64,000 nt of DNA from Bordetella pseudohinzii (GTDB taxonomy: Bacteria > Pseudomonadota > Gammaproteobacteria > Burkholderiales > Burkholderiaceae_B), in assembly GCF_000657795.2 (NCBI RefSeq), contig NZ_JHEP02000017.1, positions 19,374 through 83,373 on the forward strand, in the 5' to 3' direction. This document shows, piece after piece, positions 58,666 to 64,000 of the stretch. The notes under the pieces were generated by a model, which worked only from the letters and a program-made list of their open reading frames with translations, made no database searches and was not told the DNA's origin. Position 1 is the first letter of the stretch, and each line of letters begins with the position of its first letter. A program made the translations under genes and the position numbers.

Positions 58666-59580
58666 ATGTTCAACGCACTCCAAAACGCCATGATGGTCGT
58701 GGCCCAGGCAGCGGCCCCGGCCGCGCCCGCCACAGGCGCCGCTCCGTCCGCCGTGCCGCCGGCCGCCCCGGAGGCCTTGCAGCAGGCCGCCACGGCCCTG
58801 AACGCCGCGGCCGGCGCGCCGGCTCCCGCCGCCGCGCCGGACATGGGCTTTCTGCATTTCGTGGCCCAGAGCGATTTTGTCGGCAAGACGCTCTTCATCA
58901 TCCTGATCCTGATGTCGCTGGTGACCTGGTATCTCATCGTGGTCAAGGCCTTCAGCAACCTGCGCATGCGCAAGCGCGCGGCCAACTTCCTGAACCACTT
59001 CTGGAATGCCAGCTCCTTGCAGCAGGTCGAGAACGAGATCATCACGCACGGCGCGCGCGATCCCTTCTCGCACCTGGCCAGCCATGCTATCCACGCGCAG
59101 AGCCACCACGCCAAATTCGGCGCGACCAAGCTCGAGGAGGCCGGCAGCAACGGCGAGTTCGTGACCCGCACGATGCGCAAGGTGATCGACGAGGAGACCG
59201 CCAAGCTCGAAAACGGCCTGACCGTGCTGGCCTCGGTAGGCTCGACCGCGCCTTTCGTCGGCCTGTTCGGCACGGTGTGGGGCGTGTATCACGCCCTGGT
59301 CGGTATCGGCCTGTCCGATGGCGTGACCATCAACCGCATCGCCGGCCCCGTGGGCGAAGCGCTGATCATGACCGGCCTGGGCCTGGCCGTGGCCATTCCG
59401 GCGGTGCTGGCCTATAACGCCTTCGTGCGCAACAACCGCGTCTTCCTGTCGCGCCTGGATGCCTTCGCGCATGACTTGTTCGCCTTCCTGACCACCGGCC
59501 AGCAGGTCGCCGTGTCGGATGGCAAGGTCCGCGCCCTGCGGCGCCAGGGCGCGCAGGCCGATGCGCGGGGGAGCGAATAA
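58666..59580 (+). CDS. exbB: Biopolymer transport protein ExbB
   Basis: Proton-channel subunit of the TonB motor. 304 residues: an Ala/Pro-rich N-terminal periplasmic extension (about 1-60) longer than in E. coli, then three transmembrane helices (about 70-92, 180-205 and 222-245) with the conserved GSTAPFVGLFGTVWGVYHAL and the cytoplasmic loop. It starts 21 nt after tonB, and its stop overlaps the exbD start (TAATG). Stoichiometry known for the family is ExbB5-ExbD2. Confidence 0.94.
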   Translation: MFNALQNAMMVVAQAAAPAAPATGAAPSAVPPAAPEALQQAATALNAAAGAPAPAAAPDMGFLHFVAQSDFVGKTLFIILILMSLVTWYLIVVKAFSNLRMRKRAANFLNHFWNASSLQQVENEIITHGARDPFSHLASHAIHAQSHHAKFGATKLEEAGSNGEFVTRTMRKVIDEETAKLENGLTVLASVGSTAPFVGLFGTVWGVYHALVGIGLSDGVTINRIAGPVGEALIMTGLGLAVAIPAVLAYNAFVRNNRVFLSRLDAFAHDLFAFLTTGQQVAVSDGKVRALRRQGAQADARGSE

Positions 59581-60026
59581 TGGCTTTCGGCAGCTTCGAC
59601 AACAAAGGGTCGGGCGGCCACACCGTGTCCGAGATCAACATGGTGCCGCTCATCGACGTGATGCTGGTGCTGCTGGTGATCTTCATCATCACGGCGCCGC
59701 TGCTGGCGCATTCGATCAAGATCAATATGCCGCAGGTCTCGGCCGAGCAGATCCAGGAGGATCCCAAGACGATAGACCTGGCCATCGACGCCAGCGGCGC
59801 GCTCTTCTGGGACGAGCAGCCCGTCGCCCTGGAGGACCTGCCGTTCCGTTTCCAGGCGGTCGCCGGTGACAAACCCCAGCCGGAGATCCGCATCCGCGCC
59901 GACCAGAACACCCGCTACGAAACCCTGGCCAAGGTCATGGCCTCGGCTCGCCGCTCCGGCATGAGCCGCATCGGCTTTATCACCACCCCGGCGCCGGCCG
60001 ATCCGGCCGCCCAGCCCGCGCCCTGA
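59580..60026 (+). CDS. exbD: Biopolymer transport protein ExbD
   Basis: 148-residue single-pass subunit of the TonB motor. The transmembrane helix has the proton-carrying aspartate D in NMVPLIDVMLVLLVIFIITAP (about residue 26), and a periplasmic domain follows with PEIRIRADQNTRYETLAKVM. It overlaps exbB by one base, so translation is coupled. Last gene of the Fur-controlled operon; a GC hairpin follows. Confidence 0.94.
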   Translation: MAFGSFDNKGSGGHTVSEINMVPLIDVMLVLLVIFIITAPLLAHSIKINMPQVSAEQIQEDPKTIDLAIDASGALFWDEQPVALEDLPFRFQAVAGDKPQPEIRIRADQNTRYETLAKVMASARRSGMSRIGFITTPAPADPAAQPAP

Positions 60027-60035
60027 GAGCAGCCG

Positions 60036-60057
60036 CCGGGGAGGGCATCCTCCCCGG
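60036..60057 (+). terminator. Hairpin after exbD
   Basis: CCGGGGAGG-GCAT-CCTCCCCGG, nine perfect pairs, 9 nt after the stop. No T-run follows, so it is a weak terminator or a 3' stabiliser. Confidence 0.5.
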
Positions 60058-60113
60058 TGTCCATTCCGGGGCCACTCGCGAATTCCGCTTGGGCGCGCCG
60101 CCCAGGATCGCGC

Positions 60114-60119
60114 TAGAAT
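60114..60119 (+). promoter_or_regulatory. -10 element of the response-regulator gene
   Basis: TAGAAT, six bases before the ATG at 60126. The only -35 candidate is a poor TTGGGC at 60089-60094 (spacer 19). If used, transcription would begin at the ATG itself. Confidence 0.45.
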
Positions 60120-60125
60120 CGCGGG

Positions 60126-60797
60126 ATGCGAGTACTCGTAATCGAAGACGACACCACCCTGGGCCACGCGCTCCAGGAATTCCTGTCCGACCAGGGCTAT
60201 GCCGTGGACTGGCTCACCGAGGGTGACAAAGTCCAGGGAGCGCTGGCGGGACAGCCCTACGACCTGCTTCTGCTCGACCTCAACCTGCCCGGCCAAAGCG
60301 GCCTGGAGGTGCTGCGCCAGCTGCGCCAGGAGGGCAACCAGGTCCCGGTCCTCATCCTCACCGCCCGCGACGGGCTGGACGACCGCGTCGCCGGCCTGGA
60401 CGCCGGGGCGGACGACTACGTCACCAAGCCCTTCGACCTGCCCGAGTTGGCCGCCCGCGTGCGCGCCCTGGGGCGCCGGCGCACCGGCCAGGCCCAGCCC
60501 CTGATCGAAGTCGGTCCTCTCGTGTTTGACACCGTGGGCCGCGAAGTCCGGGCCAACGGCCAACGCCTCGCCCTGTCGGTGCGCGAGCTGTCCGTGCTGG
60601 AGATGCTCATGGCCCGCGTCGGCCGCGTCGTGACCAAGCGCCAGATCGTCAATTCCCTGTCCGCCTGGGACGCCGATTTCAGCGAAAACGCGGTCGAAGT
60701 CTATGTCTACCGCTTGCGCAAGCGCCTCGAAGGCACCGGCGCCAGCATCCAGACCGTGCGCGGCTTTGGCTATATGCTGGATGTCGAAGCGGCTTGA
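60126..60797 (+). CDS. OmpR-family response regulator
   Basis: 223 residues: a receiver domain with the acidic pocket ED (8-9), phosphoacceptor D51 in LLLLDLNLPG, and K101 in VTKPFD, then a winged-helix DNA-binding domain (about 125-220, RELSVLEMLMARVGRVVTKRQI and VEVYVYRLRKRLEG in parts). Closest in style to the TctD/QseB/PmrA group. Its kinase follows after 50 nt, and the kinase gene overlaps kup, so the three appear to be one unit. The ATG is very near a -10 element. Confidence 0.93.
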   Translation: MRVLVIEDDTTLGHALQEFLSDQGYAVDWLTEGDKVQGALAGQPYDLLLLDLNLPGQSGLEVLRQLRQEGNQVPVLILTARDGLDDRVAGLDAGADDYVTKPFDLPELAARVRALGRRRTGQAQPLIEVGPLVFDTVGREVRANGQRLALSVRELSVLEMLMARVGRVVTKRQIVNSLSAWDADFSENAVEVYVYRLRKRLEGTGASIQTVRGFGYMLDVEAA

Positions 60798-60847
60798 GCC
60801 CGCCGGACGCCGGCCCGCCAGGGCGGGCGTAAACCGCTTCTTCCAAT

Positions 60848-61969
60848 ATGCCGGATTCCCCCACTGAACCGTTGCCGCAACAGCCAGCCTGGAAGCTGCC
60901 GGCCGGTTCGCTGGCGCGCCACCTGGTGGTGCGCCTCATGCCTCCCATCTTGCTGCTGGTCCTGCTGGACCTGGCCGCCACCTGGGTCATCACGCACAAG
61001 ATCGACATGTCGGTCTGGATGCTGGAAGACTTCTTCTGGCTCATGGTGGCGGGGCAGGTCCTGCTGATCGCCCTGTTTGCCGGCGTGATCATCCAGGGCG
61101 TGCGCTCCGGCCTGCGTTCGGTCAACCATCTGTCCGAAGAAATCCGCCTGCGCTCCATCGATGACATGCAGCCCATGGCGGTGCAGGGGCTGCCGGCCGA
61201 GATCGCGCCGCTCGTGACCCATATCAACGACCTGCTGCTGCGCCTGGACGCTTCGCTGGCCGCGCAACGGCGCTTCATCGGCCATGCGGCGCACCAGCTG
61301 CGCACGCCCCTGAGCGGGCTGCGGCTGGAGTCCGAGCTGATGCTGGCCCGCCCCTTGCCGGAGGATGTGCGGGCGCGCGCCGAGCGCATCAAGGTCGTGA
61401 GCGACCGCATGATCCGCCTGGGGCAGCAATTGCTGGTGCTGGCCAAGGCCGATCCCAATGCCCGGCCGCAAGACCGTTTCGTGCGCCTGGATCTCTGCGA
61501 ATGGGTGCGCGCCAGCGGCGCCGAATGGATTCCGCGCACGCGCGCCTCGCAGGTCGACATCGATCTGCTGGCGCCCGACCATCCCGTCTGGATAGACGGC
61601 GACCCCCTGCTGCTGGACGAGCTGCTGGGCAATCTCATCGACAACGCCCTGCGCTACGGAGCGGGCCGGGTCACGCTGACCATCGGCGAAAATCCGCCTT
61701 CGCTCACGGTCGAGGATGATGGCCCGGGCATCAATCCGGAAGAGCGCGAGCGCGTCTTCGAAGCCTTTTACCGTTCGCCGTCGGCAAGCGCCGACGGCTC
61801 CGGCCTGGGGCTGGCCATCGTGCGCGAGATCGCGCATGCGCATGGCGCCTGGTGGAAACTGAGCAGCCGTCCCGAGTTCAGCGGAACCCGGCTTACCGTT
61901 GTCTTTCCGGGCCCCCGCAAGGGCGCCCAACTTACCCGCCAAGAGCGCCCTTATGAGCCAGACCTCTGA
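60848..61969 (+). CDS. Sensor histidine kinase with a short sensing loop
   Basis: 373 residues. Two transmembrane helices (about 29-48 and 63-84) are separated by only about 15 residues, so it has almost no periplasmic sensor domain. A HAMP-like linker with PLVTHINDLLLRLD leads to the phosphorylated H149 in RRFIGHAAHQLRTPLSGLRLE. The ATP domain has the N box LLGNLIDNALRYGAG, DDGPGI (G1), FYRSP (F) and GSGLGLAIVREIA (G2). The last 17 nt overlap kup. A loop this short suggests signal sensing in the membrane or by a partner protein such as Kup (inference). Confidence 0.92.
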   Translation: MPDSPTEPLPQQPAWKLPAGSLARHLVVRLMPPILLLVLLDLAATWVITHKIDMSVWMLEDFFWLMVAGQVLLIALFAGVIIQGVRSGLRSVNHLSEEIRLRSIDDMQPMAVQGLPAEIAPLVTHINDLLLRLDASLAAQRRFIGHAAHQLRTPLSGLRLESELMLARPLPEDVRARAERIKVVSDRMIRLGQQLLVLAKADPNARPQDRFVRLDLCEWVRASGAEWIPRTRASQVDIDLLAPDHPVWIDGDPLLLDELLGNLIDNALRYGAGRVTLTIGENPPSLTVEDDGPGINPEERERVFEAFYRSPSASADGSGLGLAIVREIAHAHGAWWKLSSRPEFSGTRLTVVFPGPRKGAQLTRQERPYEPDL

Positions 61970-63833
61970 CGCAGGCACCTCCCGGCCCATGGCCCTGATG
62001 ATGGGCGCCCTGGGGGTGGTCTACGGGGACATCGGCACCAGTCCGCTGTATACGCTGCGCGCCTGCCTGACGGGTTTCGCCGACCTCGAGCCCTCCCATA
62101 TCCTGGGCGTGCTGTCCATCCTCTTCTGGCTGCTCATGGTGGTGGTGTCGCTCAAGTACGTGACGCTCGTGCTGCGGGCGGACAACCAGGGCGAGGGCGG
62201 CACGCTGGCCCTGCTGGAGCTGGCGGTGCGCGGGCGCAGCGCCAGGATGCGCTTGTTCCTCATCATATTGGGCATCTTCGGCGCCGCGCTCTTTTACGGC
62301 GACAGCATGATCACGCCGGCGATTTCCGTGCTTTCGGCCATCGAGGGCATAGGCGTGGTGTCGCACACCATGGACGCCTGGGTGGTGCCGGCGGCCATCG
62401 TGGTGCTGGTCGGGCTGTTTGCCATCCAGTCCCATGGCACGGGCGCGGTCGGCAAACTCTTCGGCCCGGTGATGGGGCTTTGGTTCGGCACGCTGGCCGT
62501 CCTGGGCGGCTGGCAGATCTGGCAGACGCCGGAAGTCCTGGCCGCGCTCAATCCGATGTGGGGGCTGCGCTTCATCATCGAGTTCCCCCTGATGAGCTTT
62601 CTGCTGCTGGGCGCGGTGGTGCTGGCCCTGACCGGCGCCGAGGCGCTGTATGCGGATATGGGCCATTTCGGGCGCCCGGCCATCCGGCGCGCCTGGTTCA
62701 GCATGGTGCTGCCCTCGCTTACCCTGTGCTATCTGGGCCAGGGCGCCCTGTTGCTGCGCGACCCCTCGGCCATCCGCAATCCCTTCTTCTTGATGGCCCC
62801 CGAATGGGGCCTGGTCGCCCTGGTGGCCCTGGCCACCGTGGCCACGGTGGTGGCCTCCCAGGCCGTGATCTCGGGCGCGTTTTCCGTCACCCGCCAGGCG
62901 GTGCAGCTGGGCTTCTGGCCGCGCATGCAGATCCTGCACACCTCGGCCATCGAAAAGGGCCAGATTTACCTGCCCCAGGTCAATGCGCTGCTGCTGTGCG
63001 CCGTGCTGCTGCTGGTGCTGGTGTTCCGCAATTCCGAGAACCTGGCCGCGGCTTATGGTTTCGCCGTCACCGGCACCATGTTGACGACATCGGTGCTGGC
63101 CTTTGCCGTGCTGCCCAGGGGCAGCACGGGCGGCAGGCGGCTGGCCTGGATGGTCTTGCTCGGGATCCTGCTGCTCATCGACGTCTTGCTGTTCGGCGCC
63201 AATATCTTCAAGATCCACGAAGGCGGCTGGATGCCGCTGCTGGTGGGCGTGATCGTCTTCACGCTGATGATGACCTGGCGGCGCGGCCGCCAGCTGCTGG
63301 CCGAGCTCCAGGCCCGGGATCGCCAGCCCCTGAAGGAATTCATGGAGCAGCTGGAGGCCTATCCGCCGGCCCGCGTGCCCGGCACGGCCATCTTCATGAC
63401 CATGAACAGCGGCAACGTGCCGCCGGCGCTGCTGCACAATCTCAAGCACAACAAGGTGCTGCACGACCACGTCGTGTTCCTCTCCATCAGGGTGGCCGAC
63501 GTGCCCTATATCCCGGATAGCGGACGCTTCGAGGTCGCGCAGGTCAGCCCGTCGAGCTGGCAGGTCATCATCCATTACGGCTTCAAGGAGGATCCGGACG
63601 TGCCCGATGCGCTGCGCGAAGTGGCCGAGGCCTATCCGGAAATCGACCTGGAGCCCATGCGCACGTCCTTCTATCTGTCGCGGCAGACCGTGGTCTCGGC
63701 CAAGCGCTCGGCCATGTCGCGCTGGCGCCGCGCGGTCTTCGCCTTCCTGGCGCGCAACTCCACCCGCAGCACCAAGTTCTTCAAGATTCCGCCCAATCGC
63801 GTGGTCGAAATGGGCATGCAGGTGGAACTCTGA
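61953..63833 (+). CDS. kup: Low-affinity potassium uptake protein Kup
   Basis: Proton-coupled K+ importer, 626 residues, the usual length. ATG 61953 lies inside the end of the kinase gene. It starts with the family signature LGVVYGDIGTSPLYTLRACL in part, has about twelve transmembrane helices to residue 440, with TGAEALYADMGHFG and YLGQGALLL, and ends in a cytoplasmic domain of about 190 residues (VPGTAIFMTMNSGNVPPALLHNLKHNKVLH, in parts). The overlap with a two-component system is not a standard kup context. Confidence 0.95.
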   Translation: MSQTSDAGTSRPMALMMGALGVVYGDIGTSPLYTLRACLTGFADLEPSHILGVLSILFWLLMVVVSLKYVTLVLRADNQGEGGTLALLELAVRGRSARMRLFLIILGIFGAALFYGDSMITPAISVLSAIEGIGVVSHTMDAWVVPAAIVVLVGLFAIQSHGTGAVGKLFGPVMGLWFGTLAVLGGWQIWQTPEVLAALNPMWGLRFIIEFPLMSFLLLGAVVLALTGAEALYADMGHFGRPAIRRAWFSMVLPSLTLCYLGQGALLLRDPSAIRNPFFLMAPEWGLVALVALATVATVVASQAVISGAFSVTRQAVQLGFWPRMQILHTSAIEKGQIYLPQVNALLLCAVLLLVLVFRNSENLAAAYGFAVTGTMLTTSVLAFAVLPRGSTGGRRLAWMVLLGILLLIDVLLFGANIFKIHEGGWMPLLVGVIVFTLMMTWRRGRQLLAELQARDRQPLKEFMEQLEAYPPARVPGTAIFMTMNSGNVPPALLHNLKHNKVLHDHVVFLSIRVADVPYIPDSGRFEVAQVSPSSWQVIIHYGFKEDPDVPDALREVAEAYPEIDLEPMRTSFYLSRQTVVSAKRSAMSRWRRAVFAFLARNSTRSTKFFKIPPNRVVEMGMQVEL

Positions 63834-63930
63834 CGGCGGAAACCCCTCGCCGTCTCCCGTCCTCATCCTACGGCGAACGCCGCCCCGCCTGATTGTCCCC
63901 GCCCCGCCGGTCGCCGCACACTTGCAACAC

Positions 63931-64000
63931 ACTGCCGGCTCCCTGACTGCCGGCTCCCTGACTGCCGGCTCCCTGACTGCCGGCTCCCTGACTGCCGGCT
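63931..64000. repeat. 15-bp tandem repeat cut by the window end
   Basis: ACTGCCGGCTCCCTG repeated four times in full from 63931 to 63990, with 10 bases of a fifth copy to the end. No sequence differences between copies. 15 is a multiple of three, so copy-number changes keep a reading frame; one frame reads T-A-G-S-L. It starts 97 nt after the kup stop. Whether it is coding cannot be seen from here. Confidence 0.9.

Overview
The window is a gene-dense, high-GC stretch of bacterial chromosome. I read it as a betaproteobacterium of the Alcaligenaceae, most likely Bordetella or a close relative. The reasons are a Bug-family periplasmic binding protein, a split three-gene pnt transhydrogenase, a glc oxidase cluster, short H-NS-like and HU proteins, and a globin-coupled diguanylate cyclase whose H99, RxxD and GGEEF layout matches the Bordetella pertussis protein BpeGReg. 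I see no phage, insertion sequence, rRNA or CRISPR array. This is mostly core chromosome with a few small accessory patches.

Layout. 1-10.7 kb: an aminotransferase-hom-thrC threonine operon, fbp and pepN on the minus strand, small lipoproteins, an H-NS-like protein and tldD. 10.7-12.0 kb: aroG (DAHP synthase) behind a Phe/Tyr-rich leader peptide with mutually exclusive RNA hairpins. 12-17.5 kb: an FAD lactate/glycolate-type oxidase and glcDEF, convergent with pntAA-pntAB-pntB (17.5-20.4 kb). 20.5-28.3 kb: an N-formylglutamate amidohydrolase homologue, a Bug receptor divergent from a LysR regulator, mnmA, a TauE/SafE exporter, a GST, purB and cytochrome c'. 28.3-36 kb: cytochrome b561, small unknowns, a DUF3053-like lipoprotein, an AI-2E family permease, nicotinamidase, speG and two diguanylate cyclases. 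36-40 kb is the most accessory-looking part: an AT-rich gap, a minus-strand run of small genes headed by a cold-shock-domain protein, a second cold-shock gene and a decayed hicB.

40-50.6 kb: a CAT-anticodon tRNA, egtB-egtD (ergothioneine), a stress-type membrane protein and cardiolipin synthase, a membrane-anchored FMN glutamate-synthase-like protein, a YeeE/YedE sulfur transporter, and an AEC permease with arsB. 50.7-57.6 kb: three near-identical tRNA-Leu(CAG) genes around a DTW-domain tRNA-modifying enzyme, rnr, rlmB, a trans-sulfuration enzyme, HU with a structured leader, and tRNA-Val(TAC). 57.7-64 kb: Fur-box tonB-exbB-exbD, a two-component system whose kinase gene overlaps kup, and a 15-bp tandem repeat cut by the window end.

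The item I rate highest is the aroG leader: a 27-codon ORF with FYFYFFGF followed by an intrinsic terminator and an exact 9-nt competing antiterminator, which are the parts of a Phe/Tyr attenuator. Next are the HU 5' leader hairpin, the short-loop sensor kinase joined to kup, and the cold-shock-led operon of small unknown proteins.
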